A DNA stretch of 64,000 nucleotides from Flavobacterium cerinum (GCF_024496085.1 NZ_CP101751.1:62001-126000); one strand, 5' to 3'; shown: positions 1-9,228, numbered from the stretch's first letter. Translations and numbers: made by a program. Notes: generated by a model not told the origin, from the letters alone.

Positions 1-515
1 TCTTCTTTTGTAGCACTATTGATGTCAACTTTAAAAAGTTTTTTTTCCTTTTTTTCAAATTGCTCTTTTGTCTGTTTCCCCTTAGCTTCTTTTCGGGTTA
101 CCCATTCCGGAAATTTAAAAAAAGGAGCAATTTCAGCCAATCGCTCTTCTTCCATTCCGGTAACTTTTTGAAAATCCGACACCGAATTAACATAATTACC
201 CTGAGTCCGGAATGCATGCAACCGGTCGATTTCGGCAACGGTCATTCCCAAAATATGTCCTTTATAATCCGAAATAAAATTCGGGTTAAACGGTAGCCAC
301 TTTTTTTTGCCCGACTGTTTTAGTTCTTTCAGACTATCGATTGTTATTTGTTGTGTCAGCCATTTTTCAGCTTCGGGATCGGAAGTAACCGGTAAAGAAA
401 TGCGTCCTGTGAAGTAAATCAGAAACTGCATTAACAAGATTAGCAACAATAATACAAAAATTCCGTTTCGCTGTGTTCGCGTAAACTGTAGTCCGTATTT
501 ATTGTGCTTTATCAT
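1..515 (-). CDS. Helix-hairpin-helix (ComEA-like) membrane-anchored protein, 3' part cut by window edge
   Basis: The frame opens at the ATG complementary to 513-515 and runs off the left edge with no stop, so the C-terminus is missing; 171 codons are visible. Residues about 16-36 form one hydrophobic segment, suggesting an inner-membrane anchor. Around residues 80-140 there is a motif seen in flavobacterial HhH proteins (NPNFISDYKGHILGM, then an HhH-like helical pair ending in KVTGMEEERLAEI). The last visible residues, VDINSATKE, look like the start of a second HhH unit. Such domains bind DNA non-specifically or mediate protein contacts; the exact role is unknown. It starts 6 bases after the PspC gene, so the two are probably co-transcribed. 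Confidence 0.8.
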   Translation of the reverse strand, partial: MIKHNKYGLQFTRTQRNGIFVLLLLILLMQFLIYFTGRISLPVTSDPEAEKWLTQQITIDSLKELKQSGKKKWLPFNPNFISDYKGHILGMTVAEIDRLHAFRTQGNYVNSVSDFQKVTGMEEERLAEIAPFFKFPEWVTRKEAKGKQTKEQFEKKEKKLFKVDINSATKE

Positions 516-521
516 ATTTTA

Positions 522-749
522 TCAGAGATCAAAAACGGAACTCCGTTTTGTATAAATCTTATCTTTTAATTTTAGCCAGAAAGCCAGTGTAAGATATACT
601 CCGAACCATAGTCCTACAGTAAAAAAAGACAGATAGATAAAGAACAAACGCACACTGGTAGCGCGCATTCCAAGCCTGTCAGCCAGTCGCGACGACACTT
701 CAAATCCATGCTTCTCAAAAAAATGACGTATGTTGGTTATCAGTTTCAT
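522..749 (-). CDS. PspC-domain small membrane protein
   Basis: A 75-residue protein with the PspC layout: a short cytosolic N-terminal part (KHGFEVSSRLADRLGMRATSV) followed by one strongly hydrophobic helix at about residues 34-58. PspC-domain proteins are membrane proteins named after the phage-shock system. In Bacteroidota the domain often occurs alone in short proteins whose role is not established. It sits between a DUF2851 gene (40-base gap upstream) and the HhH gene (6-base gap downstream) on the same strand, which looks like a three-gene operon. No psp regulator is visible nearby, so a phage-shock role should not be assumed. Confidence 0.8.
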   Translation of the reverse strand: MKLITNIRHFFEKHGFEVSSRLADRLGMRATSVRLFFIYLSFFTVGLWFGVYLTLAFWLKLKDKIYTKRSSVFDL

Positions 750-789
750 GGTGTCTTTATTTTCTTCAAAAATACTGTTTTCCGGCCGA

Positions 790-2061
790 TTATCCCAATA
801 GCTTCAATCCGATATCACAATGCAAACATTTTTTAGAATCACAGTACTCTTTTTTCAGTTGTAATAATGCCTGGCTATCAAAAGCATTTTCAACCGTCAC
901 TCCCAGTTTTTTAAAACAATCGGTTATACTATTTTTTTCCGATACAATTTCTTTTACCATATCAGATAACTCTTCCACAACATCATTTCCGAAATAGCGG
1001 GCATATAAAAACCGTAACGGCAAAATAACATTAACAAATAACAATCCTTTAAAAGAAGCACTCATCTTTTTAACTCGCTTTGTTTTCACACTGACTTTAT
1101 CAAATAAGTAATGCGTTTGCCAATATTCGGGCATTTCAACATCAAAGACTTCATATAAAGAAGGAAGTGTATTCCGTTTCATAACAAGATCAAACAAATC
1201 AGCTCGTTTATGATACAGTTGTGCCAATTGCGCCAATCGGATTGTAGGAAAATTATCCGGTCTTAGTTTATAAAACTGCAACGGAATTCCAATTACTGGT
1301 GTCAGGCTGTATTTTTCTTTTAAATCGAACCATTTCTTTTTAAGATTTCGAAAATAGCGATCCTGTTTATGCTCTTCCAGCAAACCTCCCATACCAAAAA
1401 ACAGTGCTACGAGGTTACCTTCTTCAAAGCGTTCTTTTCTAACGGCATTAAACGGGATATTACGGGCGATCTGATAAAAGGCTTCTCCATTTGTATTCAA
1501 CCCAAATCCTTTAGCCAGACAACAGAATAATGTAGCTTCCCAATCGTTTTTATTTTCTTTCAGAAGGTTCTGAATGGGTTTTACTTTTCGTTCGAGACGT
1601 TCAAAAAAGAGGCGTTCTTTCCATTTGATCCAAAAAACCGGGTCAACGCTCAGGAGTTGTTTTTCACAAGGTATCCAGTTTTTTTCTGCTATCAGTTGCT
1701 GATAGCCCAGTACAATAGATTCCGGGACATATTCTTTTAATACCAATACGGGTATTTTTGAATTATCCGGACGGAATACAGCGATATCGTGTTCCCAAAC
1801 CACATGCAGAATAACATTGTCGTATTTTTTATTGATTTCGTGTCGGTGATGGTACCAATCCGATGATTTCAGATGAATTTCCACATTTCCGGCCCATTTC
1901 TGATTTCCGATAATTAACCGGGCATTAAAGAAATCCGGTCCGTCTTCTTTGTGATAATATCCGGGATTAAGAACCTGTAGTGATTCTCCCTGAACCGTTT
2001 TTAATGACAATGAAGTTATTTTCTGGTATTGCCAGATATAGTGTAAAAAAAATTCCTGCAT
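790..2061 (-). CDS. DUF2851 family protein
   Basis: This 423-residue protein matches the DUF2851 family known from Bacteroidota: N-terminal FFLHYIWQYQK, then NPGYYHKEDGPDFFNARL and GNVEIHLKSSDWYHHRH. The acidic and histidine residues in that stretch (EDGPDF, VEIHLKSSDW, HLHVVWEHD-like) resemble the core of a nuclease-type fold, but no biochemical role is established to my knowledge. The C-terminus holds a cluster CDSKKCLHCDIG that could bind metal. It is first in an apparent operon with PspC and HhH genes and diverges from the PNGase-like gene with about 60 bases between starts. Confidence 0.85.
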   Translation of the reverse strand: MQEFFLHYIWQYQKITSLSLKTVQGESLQVLNPGYYHKEDGPDFFNARLIIGNQKWAGNVEIHLKSSDWYHHRHEINKKYDNVILHVVWEHDIAVFRPDNSKIPVLVLKEYVPESIVLGYQQLIAEKNWIPCEKQLLSVDPVFWIKWKERLFFERLERKVKPIQNLLKENKNDWEATLFCCLAKGFGLNTNGEAFYQIARNIPFNAVRKERFEEGNLVALFFGMGGLLEEHKQDRYFRNLKKKWFDLKEKYSLTPVIGIPLQFYKLRPDNFPTIRLAQLAQLYHKRADLFDLVMKRNTLPSLYEVFDVEMPEYWQTHYLFDKVSVKTKRVKKMSASFKGLLFVNVILPLRFLYARYFGNDVVEELSDMVKEIVSEKNSITDCFKKLGVTVENAFDSQALLQLKKEYCDSKKCLHCDIGLKLLG

Positions 2062-2096
2062 GGCGTATAAAATAAAACTCTAATTTAAGAAAAATT

Positions 2097-2104
2097 TATC
2101 TTTG
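2097..2104 (+). promoter_or_regulatory. Bacteroidota -7 promoter element (TATCTTTG)
   Basis: A perfect match to the TAnnTTTG -7 consensus. It ends 18 bases before the ATG at 2123, giving a short leader. No convincing TTTG -33 box is seen at the expected distance. It argues for the ATG at 2123 rather than the in-frame TTG at 2102, which lies inside the element. Confidence 0.55.
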
Positions 2105-2122
2105 TGTCTCGATCTATCAAAA

Positions 2123-3817
2123 ATGAAAAAATTACTTACCACATTATTTGTATTACATTTCTGTCTTTTATATGCCCAGATAGCTGTAATTCCTTCCAAC
2201 GGTTATAAGATAACCTACCTGAAAAGCTCCAATGGAAAAACTATCGAAAATCAGGATCCTGTTTTGGTTTTTGCTACTGAAGACCAAACCGTTTTAGTAA
2301 GCAGTGAAAAAATCATATCCCGAAAAGCAGCTTACCCTTATGAGCAGACTTTTATTGATTTGAATGATCTCAATTATACGCAATTTGCTCATTTGAGTAC
2401 AACAAAGAGTGCTGTAACGATTGACACTACTTCACTGGAAAGTCAGAAATTTGAAATAACCGGAGACACGAAGACCATTTTAGGCTATAAGTGCCGGAAA
2501 GCAAAAACGATTATTAACTCCAATACAATTGAACTTTGGTTTACCGATGCTCTTAAGGTTAAAGGCGCACCTACCGTTTTAGGCCAAAATCTCGGATTAG
2601 TACTCGAAATGGTTCGCAACAACAATTTTGCGATAACGGCAAAAAAAATAGAACGGCAAAAGAAGATTTCGCCACGTTGGATGACTACAAATCAATTTAG
2701 TAATACAACAATCGAGACCGACCTTCTTACGTATCGCGATTTGCTATGGAAAAGTCGTTTTACTACAATCAACGTTTTTAACAACGAAATCATTAATTTT
2801 TCCGATCATTCGAAATCAAATGACAGTATTCTACGATTTGCCAATGGCTCTATCATTCTCAAAAAAATACGTTTCCCGAAAATCAAACCAGGCAGCCAAC
2901 TTTTTCTTGAGCTACAGGAACAATCTAACGGCGATGCTTATGATCGAACCGGTTCCGTTTTTGTAATTCCCGAAGACCAGTCTCTTTCCTTTTTTGACGG
3001 ATTAAAAAACGGTGTCAAAACACTTCCTATATATGATAACGGAAACGGCAAACACTATCAGGGCGTAGTTCGTACAAGCAATTATACCCCGCTATTAGAA
3101 CTGATGCGTTTTTTCACTCCATTTGGCATTAAACAATACAACCATATTGCCTTGAAGGATAAAAAATGGCATGAAATTGTCCCGTATCGTCAGGATATTT
3201 CCGACTTACAAACGGCTTTAAACAATCAAACGGTATGGGTAGGTACTTTTATCGGAAACTATGATAAAGGCGGGCATAAGATCAGTTTAGACATCACCAT
3301 TCACAACGAAGAAAAACATTCGCCGGCTGCTCGTTTTATCTTTCCATTATTTAATACAACCAATATAATGGAAATGGCCGGGCAGGAATATGCTACAATG
3401 TTTGACAATGAGAAAGGTCTGGAAGTTACTTTTGATTTACCTCATGATATCAAAAACGCACAGCTTCGCTATATCACTACAGGACATGGCGGTTGGGAAA
3501 ACGGAGATGAATTTGTCCCAAAAAAGAACAGTATCTTCCTCGATCAACAGGAAGTTTTTGCTTTTACGCCATGGCGACAGGATTGTGGTTCTTATCGTTT
3601 ATTCAATCCGGCTTCCGGAAATTTCAACAACGGACTTTCCTCTTCCGATTACAGTCGGTCGAACTGGTGTCCCGGAACGGTAACCAATCCGATCACGATT
3701 GCACTTGGCGATTTAAAAGCAGGAAAACACACCTTACAGATTCGAATTCCGCAAGGTCCGCGCGAAGGGAATAGTTTCAGCTCCTGGAATGTTTCCGGTG
3801 TGCTGATTGGAAACTAA
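2123..3817 (+). CDS. Secreted GLPGLI-like / PNGase F-like protein
   Basis: From the ATG at 2123 the protein is 564 residues, with a Sec signal peptide ending near LLYAQ. Residues about 20-190 resemble GLPGLI-family secreted proteins (ILGYKCRKA, ELWFTDALKVKGAP, LGLVLEM). The C-terminal half, about 240-564, resembles peptide-N4-(N-acetylglucosaminyl)asparagine amidase F. DAYDRTGSVFVI lines up by eye with EWDRYANVYV around catalytic Asp60 of Elizabethkingia PNGase F, placing Asp274 there. GHGGWENGDEF lines up with the loop carrying Glu206, and SRSNWCPGTVTNPITI with the conserved WCPG stretch. The position matching Glu118 does not look like Glu in my alignment, so activity is uncertain. If active it would remove N-glycans from glycoproteins outside the cell. 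No T9SS sorting domain is obvious. Confidence 0.8.
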   Translation: MKKLLTTLFVLHFCLLYAQIAVIPSNGYKITYLKSSNGKTIENQDPVLVFATEDQTVLVSSEKIISRKAAYPYEQTFIDLNDLNYTQFAHLSTTKSAVTIDTTSLESQKFEITGDTKTILGYKCRKAKTIINSNTIELWFTDALKVKGAPTVLGQNLGLVLEMVRNNNFAITAKKIERQKKISPRWMTTNQFSNTTIETDLLTYRDLLWKSRFTTINVFNNEIINFSDHSKSNDSILRFANGSIILKKIRFPKIKPGSQLFLELQEQSNGDAYDRTGSVFVIPEDQSLSFFDGLKNGVKTLPIYDNGNGKHYQGVVRTSNYTPLLELMRFFTPFGIKQYNHIALKDKKWHEIVPYRQDISDLQTALNNQTVWVGTFIGNYDKGGHKISLDITIHNEEKHSPAARFIFPLFNTTNIMEMAGQEYATMFDNEKGLEVTFDLPHDIKNAQLRYITTGHGGWENGDEFVPKKNSIFLDQQEVFAFTPWRQDCGSYRLFNPASGNFNNGLSSSDYSRSNWCPGTVTNPITIALGDLKAGKHTLQIRIPQGPREGNSFSSWNVSGVLIGN

Positions 3818-3849
3818 AAAAGGCGATCTGCAATGCAGATCGCCTTTTT
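3816..3849 (+). terminator. Rho-independent terminator of the PNGase-like gene
   Basis: A perfect 10-bp stem GGCGATCTGC / GCAGATCGCC (3822-3831, 3835-3844) with a 3-base loop, followed by TTTTT and preceded by an A-run, directly after the stop codon. Confidence 0.85.
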
Positions 3850-3850
3850 C

Positions 3851-3883
3851 AGACCGGACAGGTTTTCAAAACCTGTCCGGTCT
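3851..3883. repeat. Intergenic palindrome, ACCGGACAGGT family
   Basis: A perfect inverted repeat of 16 bases per arm around one central base, with core ACCGGACAGGTTTT. A degenerate half copy follows (3889-3912, ending in CCTATCCGG). It lies between convergent genes. Related palindromes occur at 18762-18802, 52364-52398 and 52416-52449. Confidence 0.8.
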
Positions 3884-3916
3884 GATGATGGTTTTGAAAA
3901 CCTATCCGGTTTTTAA

Positions 3917-5278
3917 TTATTTAATCGAATTGATAATATCGTGTTTCGTGATGATATGGTGTTTTCCGTTACCCAAATCAACCAATACAGCCTGATTATC
4001 TTTATTAATCAGTTTTGAAACTTCATCAATCGGAGTTCCTAATTTTACAATAGGAAAAGCGGCACCCATTACTTCTCTGATTGGTTTATCCGCCACATTT
4101 TTATCGGCTACATAACTTTGGAACAAATCCGTTTCATCAACCGAGCCTACAAACCCGGTTACATCGATTACCGGAATTTGCGATATTTTATGTTTACGCA
4201 TTCTTTCGATGGCATGTGATACCAATTCTTCCGTACGTACAACAACCAACGGCTTATCAATATGTTCTTTGATCAAGTCTTCTGCTTTTGTAATTTCTTC
4301 TTCTAAAAAGCCACGTTCGCGCATCCAGTCATCGTTAAACATTTTTCCTACGTAACGGCTACCGCTATCGTGGAATAACACTACAACAACATCTTCCGGT
4401 TTAAAATGCTCTTTTAACTGAATCAATCCTTTTATAGCAGCACCGGCTGAATTACCTACAAAAATTCCTTCTTCCAAAGCAATCCTGCGCGTATACACCG
4501 CTGCATCTTTATCCGTTACTTTAGTAAAACCATCGATCAAAGAAAAATCAACGTTTTTCGGCAGAATATCTTCTCCGATACCTTCTGTGATATAGGAATA
4601 GATTTCATTTTCATCAAAAATTCCGGTTTCATGGTATTTTTTAAATACAGAACCATAGGTATCAATTCCCCATATCTTGATGTTCGGGTTTTTCTCTTTT
4701 AAATATTTCGCTACACCGGAAATTGTACCTCCGGTTCCTACTCCAACAACAAAGTGCGTAATTTTACCTTCGGTTTGTTCCCAAATTTCCGGACCGGTTT
4801 GTTCGTAGTGTGCAATCGCATTTGACGGATTATCGTATTGATTTACATACCAGGCATTCGGTGTTTCTTCCGCCAGACGCTTTGATACAGAATAATACGA
4901 ACGCGGATCAGTTGGTTCCACATCTGTAGGACATACCACTACTTTCGCTCCTACAGCACGTAGAATATCCATTTTTTCCTTCGATTGTTTATCGGAGATA
5001 ACACAAATCAGCTTATATCCTTTTACGATTGCTGCCAATGCCAATCCCATTCCTGTATTTCCGGATGTTCCTTCGATAATGGTCCCGCCCGGTTTTAATC
5101 GTCCGTCAGCTTCCGCATCTTCAATCATCTTAACGGCCATACGGTCTTTTACCGAATTACCCGGATTAAATGTTTCTACTTTAGCCAATACTAAAGCATC
5201 AATCTCTTTGGTTACTTTATTTAGTTGTACCAATGGGGTATTCCCAATGGTTTCCAATATGTTTTTTGCGTATTTCAT
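3917..5278 (-). CDS. Cystathionine beta-synthase-like PLP enzyme with CBS domain pair
   Basis: A 453-residue fold-type II PLP enzyme. The PLP lysine is Lys44 in NPGNSVKDRM, and the phosphate/substrate loop GTSGNTG spans about 70-76. GVGTGGTISG and GNSAGAA are the further cofactor loops. Residues about 340-453 form two CBS domains (HAIERMRKHKISQIPVID and VSKLINKDNQAVLVDLGNG), which in this family bind adenosyl ligands. The likely reaction is cystathionine or cysteine synthesis from serine or O-acetylserine in the cytosol. Cystathionine beta-synthase fits better than plain cysteine synthase because of the CBS pair, but substrate cannot be fixed from sequence. It stands alone, convergent with the PNGase-like gene. 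Confidence 0.88.
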   Translation of the reverse strand: MKYAKNILETIGNTPLVQLNKVTKEIDALVLAKVETFNPGNSVKDRMAVKMIEDAEADGRLKPGGTIIEGTSGNTGMGLALAAIVKGYKLICVISDKQSKEKMDILRAVGAKVVVCPTDVEPTDPRSYYSVSKRLAEETPNAWYVNQYDNPSNAIAHYEQTGPEIWEQTEGKITHFVVGVGTGGTISGVAKYLKEKNPNIKIWGIDTYGSVFKKYHETGIFDENEIYSYITEGIGEDILPKNVDFSLIDGFTKVTDKDAAVYTRRIALEEGIFVGNSAGAAIKGLIQLKEHFKPEDVVVVLFHDSGSRYVGKMFNDDWMRERGFLEEEITKAEDLIKEHIDKPLVVVRTEELVSHAIERMRKHKISQIPVIDVTGFVGSVDETDLFQSYVADKNVADKPIREVMGAAFPIVKLGTPIDEVSKLINKDNQAVLVDLGNGKHHIITKHDIINSIK

Positions 5279-5313
5279 TATTATATAATTTCTAAAAAAG
5301 TTTTTTCGAGCGT

Positions 5314-5321
5314 CAAAGATA
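5314..5321 (-). promoter_or_regulatory. -7 promoter element (TATCTTTG) of the CBS-like gene
   Basis: A perfect TAnnTTTG match on the minus strand about 36 bases upstream of the start codon. The -33 region is A/T-rich with no clear TTTG. Confidence 0.5.
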
Positions 5322-5360
5322 TTGCTATCTGACGTATTATAAAAAATTCCTAACGTACTC

Positions 5361-7271
5361 TTAACTAAAGAAATTCCATACCAGTCCGAAACGAACCATA
5401 AAATCGTGGTACGGATTATTCGGATCGGAGTAATAGTTATATCCTGTAAAACTGGAATTAAAATGTTCTGCTTTTAAATAAATTCGGGTACGTTTAATTT
5501 TTGCATTGATAAAGAAATCAAGCATCGGGAAATTTCCGATCTCTTTTTCCTGTTGAATATAGAATTCCCCTAATAACGGATTGTAGGTGTTCGCGTAGTA
5601 TTTGGAGAAATAATTAAGTGTCACGCCCATTTGCAGGAACAATGCTTTCGAAAAATAGTGGTCGCCATAATATATGGTATTACGCGTTACGAATTCCGGT
5701 ACGTTTAAGATTTTATCCGTTTGCTCTACTTTTTGGTATAATAATGTATTATCCAGTCCAAATTTTCCGAATTTAAATTCACGTCCCACTTTTACGGAAA
5801 AATAATTAATTGTGTTTTCGTATTGTTGCGGTGAAACTAAGACCTGATTTACATCGGTGCTGGTATTAGCATAATATAAATGATCATTTAGAATACTATA
5901 ACGGATCGATGCATCAAGCCATTTCGTTTTAGCATCTAATTCAACATTTTTAATTTTTTCATTTTTAAAGTTGTTCGACCAGTTATAGAAAATATAGCCA
6001 CTCTGGTACAAATTATAATTCAGATCCGGAAGTTTGTTCATGGTTTGAAAGCGCAATGAAAAAACATTTCGTTCATCCCAGTTATAGCGTACGGTTCCTT
6101 CTATTTTAGCCAATGACTGATCCGTTATGGAATTAGACAACAATAATGTTCCTTTCCATTTATCTTTATAATAGGTGTACTGCGCTCCGTAGGAATCGAT
6201 TTTATCATTTAAACGATTCGGTATAGCAACTGTTCCGCCATCATCTAAAACCGTGCTTTTATAAAAATAATTATAACGATAATCTTCCAGATAGAATTCA
6301 AAATCACCGTAGCTTTGATTGGAATAGGCTACACCTACTTTATTATAAACACTATTAAAACGGGTTTTATTACTTATTCTTGTGGAATAGGCATCACCAA
6401 ACCGAGTGTTAGCTGTTGGCTGCGAATAATCGAAAAATTTATATTCATAACTAAAGCGATGCAGGAATACCAGACTATTCGGATTGTTTTTATTTAGTCG
6501 GAAGCTATGATCAAAAAAGAGTCTTTTCCCTTCCAGAGATGATTTAGTATCGTCACTAAAATACACATCCAATCGGGCCCGATCATCATAAGGCGGAATA
6601 CTGTTTTCAAATTCTTCCAGATTTTTCACGCCACCGTTTTCATTATTTAATATATCCTGAATGGCAACGTGGAATTTTAAATTATACCGATTGTCTGTCG
6701 TATGATAACTCGTTATAAATCTGAAATTACCGGTACTGGAAAGTTGGTTTACATATTTCCCAAGGGATCGCAATCCTTTATAGCCTATCGCGAAGTTTAG
6801 ATTTTTAGACGTATTCAAAGCAATAAAAGCATCCAGGTTTTGTCCTTGTTCCATCACCGACTTATAATACAGTTCCGTCATGGGTGTTGGCATCGAATAA
6901 TACTTGATGTCTTCTGCTCTCATATAATTAAAGCTCTTGGCTTTAAAACCGAATTCAGGATAAGCATTATACGTTGTTAATCCGTAATCGAGCGTATTAT
7001 AGGTTTGCCCTTCATTAGCAAAAGGCATTAAACCGAAAATATCTTTTCTCAGGTAATTTAATTCGTAGTCTTTTTTAACGGTAAGCGACGTATCGACATA
7101 AGTAGTGTCTTTATCCAGAGAAATAATTTTATACTGGTTTATCGGTGCGAAATGGGTTTTATTTTCCGAGTCCCGCAATGATTTTTTGGGCTTGATCGAA
7201 TCCGACTTTATTTCCTGTCCAGACATCGAGATCGAGCATAATAGTATTACCGCAGCAAAAAGGTACTTCAT
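5361..7271 (-). CDS. Putative outer-membrane porin (Porin_10-like)
   Basis: A 636-residue protein with a signal peptide (about 1-18, ending SISMSGQ). The rest is dense in alternating aromatic and polar strands and ends in MVRFGLVWNFFS, a typical terminal barrel strand with aromatic end. It resembles the family annotated as putative porin in Bacteroidota (N-terminal part with DIFGLMPFANEGQTYN). It probably forms an outer-membrane channel; the solute is unknown. It lies between the CBS-like gene and the SusCD operon on the same strand but is separated from the latter by a strong terminator, and has its own -7 element. Confidence 0.8.
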   Translation of the reverse strand: MKYLFAAVILLCSISMSGQEIKSDSIKPKKSLRDSENKTHFAPINQYKIISLDKDTTYVDTSLTVKKDYELNYLRKDIFGLMPFANEGQTYNTLDYGLTTYNAYPEFGFKAKSFNYMRAEDIKYYSMPTPMTELYYKSVMEQGQNLDAFIALNTSKNLNFAIGYKGLRSLGKYVNQLSSTGNFRFITSYHTTDNRYNLKFHVAIQDILNNENGGVKNLEEFENSIPPYDDRARLDVYFSDDTKSSLEGKRLFFDHSFRLNKNNPNSLVFLHRFSYEYKFFDYSQPTANTRFGDAYSTRISNKTRFNSVYNKVGVAYSNQSYGDFEFYLEDYRYNYFYKSTVLDDGGTVAIPNRLNDKIDSYGAQYTYYKDKWKGTLLLSNSITDQSLAKIEGTVRYNWDERNVFSLRFQTMNKLPDLNYNLYQSGYIFYNWSNNFKNEKIKNVELDAKTKWLDASIRYSILNDHLYYANTSTDVNQVLVSPQQYENTINYFSVKVGREFKFGKFGLDNTLLYQKVEQTDKILNVPEFVTRNTIYYGDHYFSKALFLQMGVTLNYFSKYYANTYNPLLGEFYIQQEKEIGNFPMLDFFINAKIKRTRIYLKAEHFNSSFTGYNYYSDPNNPYHDFMVRFGLVWNFFS

Positions 7272-7289
7272 AATTCTATATTAGAATGG

Positions 7290-7297
7290 CAAAGGTA
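7290..7297 (-). promoter_or_regulatory. -7 promoter element (TACCTTTG) of the porin gene
   Basis: A perfect TAnnTTTG match on the minus strand, 18 bases upstream of the porin start codon. No TTTG is found at the usual -33 distance. Confidence 0.5.
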
Positions 7298-7356
7298 TTA
7301 GAAATTTGCAAATAATGCAGCTATTCTGTAAAATGAGCTTTATTTTAATGTTTGTT

Positions 7357-7387
7357 CAAAAAAAAAGCGCTCCGAAACGGAGCGCTT
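7357..7387 (-). terminator. Terminator of the SusCD operon
   Basis: A perfect 10-bp stem AAGCGCTCCG / CGGAGCGCTT (7365-7374, 7378-7387) with an AAA loop. On the minus strand it is followed by a run of T, just downstream of the last lipoprotein gene. Confidence 0.85.
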
Positions 7388-7408
7388 AAAATATAATCGT
7401 AAAATTAA

Positions 7409-8428
7409 TTATTTACGTTTTGAAAAAGGTTTCCCTTTTTTCATTGTATTGATTTTATTCAAGATTGAAGCTTTACCTTGAGCAATAACTGCATCATTAG
7501 GTTGCATTAATTTGAATACACCGTTGTTTACTTCAACTTTAGCGATGATAGTCATAGCACCACCTCCGGCACCTGCACTGTTCTCTCCCTGAGAGTTAGA
7601 AGTCAAGAAACCTGTAGTTTGAGTGTAAGAACCTGGTGTTAAAGTTTGAGAACCACCTCTGAAATAATCAATAGTGATTGGAATATTGAATTCTGGTAAA
7701 CCAGCTCCCGGTACTCCTGCATCATCATAAAGATATCCTACAAGTAAGTAAGTTCCGTTTGGATAATCAGCTAATGGCATTACTAAATGCTCAGGACAAT
7801 CTCCAGTTTGTGCTCCGTCTCCAACCGGGTCGAAAGTTACAGCATCAAAAACTAAGATATCCACATCATAATCAAGACCACATAAAGTGTAATTAGTTCC
7901 ACCTACCGCGAATGATTTATCCCATCCAAGTGTTAAATCTAACTCATCTTTAGCTTTATTTTTGATTGTGATGTTAACCACTTTATCAATAGTACCATTC
8001 ATGTTGTGAGTACCTGAAATTTTCAAAGCAATTAGCTCATCTTGTTCGAACTCATCATCAAGAGTGATAGGAATTTTAACTGTATATGTAGATACATTAG
8101 CCGGGAAAGCGATCATATAACCTTCGTTACCTAAACCTTGCTCAGGTCCGATAAGCTCTCCTGGTAATTCGAAATCTTCATCTAAAACTGCAGTACTATT
8201 TCCTAAAACTTCTAACTTAATTTCCATTGGAACGTTAGAAACTTTACTAGTAGTTAACACGATCGATAACTCATCACCTTCGTTTACAGTGTAAGCAGAA
8301 AGATCAGTAGTGATCGCCGGTTTTTCGTTGAATACATAATCCACTTCATTATCATTACAAGATACAAATGCCAATCCTGATAATAATAACGCAAAAGCCG
8401 AATTTAAATATCTCTTATTTTTTTTCAT
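7409..8428 (-). CDS. SusCD-linked surface lipoprotein, Calx-beta-like
   Basis: A 339-residue lipoprotein: signal peptide with lipobox ending LAFVSC at residues about 19-24, followed by acidic residues (NDNEVD) as in Bacteroidota lipoprotein export signals for the cell surface. Residues about 40-160 look like a Calx-beta type immunoglobulin-like domain (YTVNEGDELSIVLTTS, VKIPITLDDEFEQDELIALKISG). The C-terminal half is an unrecognised beta-rich domain with a glycine-rich patch. It is the last gene of the operon, 20 bases after the neighbouring lipoprotein gene. It probably helps capture the substrate of the SusCD pair, but no substrate can be inferred. Confidence 0.75.
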   Translation of the reverse strand: MKKNKRYLNSAFALLLSGLAFVSCNDNEVDYVFNEKPAITTDLSAYTVNEGDELSIVLTTSKVSNVPMEIKLEVLGNSTAVLDEDFELPGELIGPEQGLGNEGYMIAFPANVSTYTVKIPITLDDEFEQDELIALKISGTHNMNGTIDKVVNITIKNKAKDELDLTLGWDKSFAVGGTNYTLCGLDYDVDILVFDAVTFDPVGDGAQTGDCPEHLVMPLADYPNGTYLLVGYLYDDAGVPGAGLPEFNIPITIDYFRGGSQTLTPGSYTQTTGFLTSNSQGENSAGAGGGAMTIIAKVEVNNGVFKLMQPNDAVIAQGKASILNKINTMKKGKPFSKRK

Positions 8429-8448
8429 ATTGAATTTTTATTATCGAA

Positions 8449-9228
8449 TTAATTAACTTTTCTAATTGGCCAAACCTGACCATTAGGATATCCGGTAACG
8501 TCAATAGTAAGAGCGATTAAGATATCACCATTAGTTTGAACTGTACCTGTACCAGAAATAGCATTTGAGTTAGACCATCCTGTAACTGTTAACTGACCAC
8601 AAATGTCTGTAAAGTAGAACTCATACGGAGCTGTTGGCCATCCCGGAGTACGGTTACTTTTGTAGTTACCGTCACCAACTTTAGTAATAACTACCGGAGA
8701 GTTACCACTGGTGTAAGGGATATAATAGTTACCAGCTAAGTTAGAGAAACAAAGACCTTGAAGTCTAATTGATAATTTGCTATAGTTTGAACCGACAACA
8801 ACAGCTGAAGCAGAAGTTGCAGCAGTCACTTTTAAAACGATAGTTTTATCTTGTCCAACAACAACATTTCCACTGTGAACATCGATCGGAACCACTACTG
8901 ATTTAGTACCAGCAGGGATGATTAATGTACGCTCAGTTAATGCGAAATCAAATTCATGACCAAGAGTAGCCGTACTAGAAGCATCAACATCGTATGTTAC
9001 AGCGATGTCATTTTCAGCAGGTAACCCAAGGTTACCTCCGATAACTTCAATAACAGCATTAACTCTTTTATTTGTTCCGTCAGTTACAATCCCAGCACCT
9101 TGAGTTGTTTTAGCAAAACCTACGATTGCTCTTGAATCACCATAAGATGGAGCTTCATCGCCTAAGTCACATGATACCGTCATAACGGCCGATGCAACGA
9201 ACAATAATAATAATTTAATGTTTTTCAT
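8449..9228 (-). CDS. SusCD-linked surface lipoprotein
   Basis: I start this gene at the ATG complementary to 9226-9228 because it gives a clean lipoprotein signal (MKNIKLLLLF...TVSCDLGDE, Cys about residue 20). An ATG ten codons upstream would add a charged prefix. The mature 259-residue protein has an N-terminal beta domain with features of DUF4843- or Calx-beta-like modules (TVTYD, FALTERTLIIPAGTKSVVVPIDV, VGQDKTIVLKV). A C-terminal domain contains NLAGNYYIPYTSG, of the kind seen in SusE/SusF-position lipoproteins. It follows susD by 33 bases. A role in binding the polymer taken up by SusCD is inferred from position only. Confidence 0.75.
   Translation of the reverse strand: MKNIKLLLLFVASAVMTVSCDLGDEAPSYGDSRAIVGFAKTTQGAGIVTDGTNKRVNAVIEVIGGNLGLPAENDIAVTYDVDASSTATLGHEFDFALTERTLIIPAGTKSVVVPIDVHSGNVVVGQDKTIVLKVTAATSASAVVVGSNYSKLSIRLQGLCFSNLAGNYYIPYTSGNSPVVITKVGDGNYKSNRTPGWPTAPYEFYFTDICGQLTVTGWSNSNAISGTGTVQTNGDILIALTIDVTGYPNGQVWPIRKVN

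Noticed and set aside
522..749. PspC gene as part of a phage-shock operon
   Set aside because: No pspA, pspB or pspF is present; lone PspC-domain genes are common in Bacteroidota.
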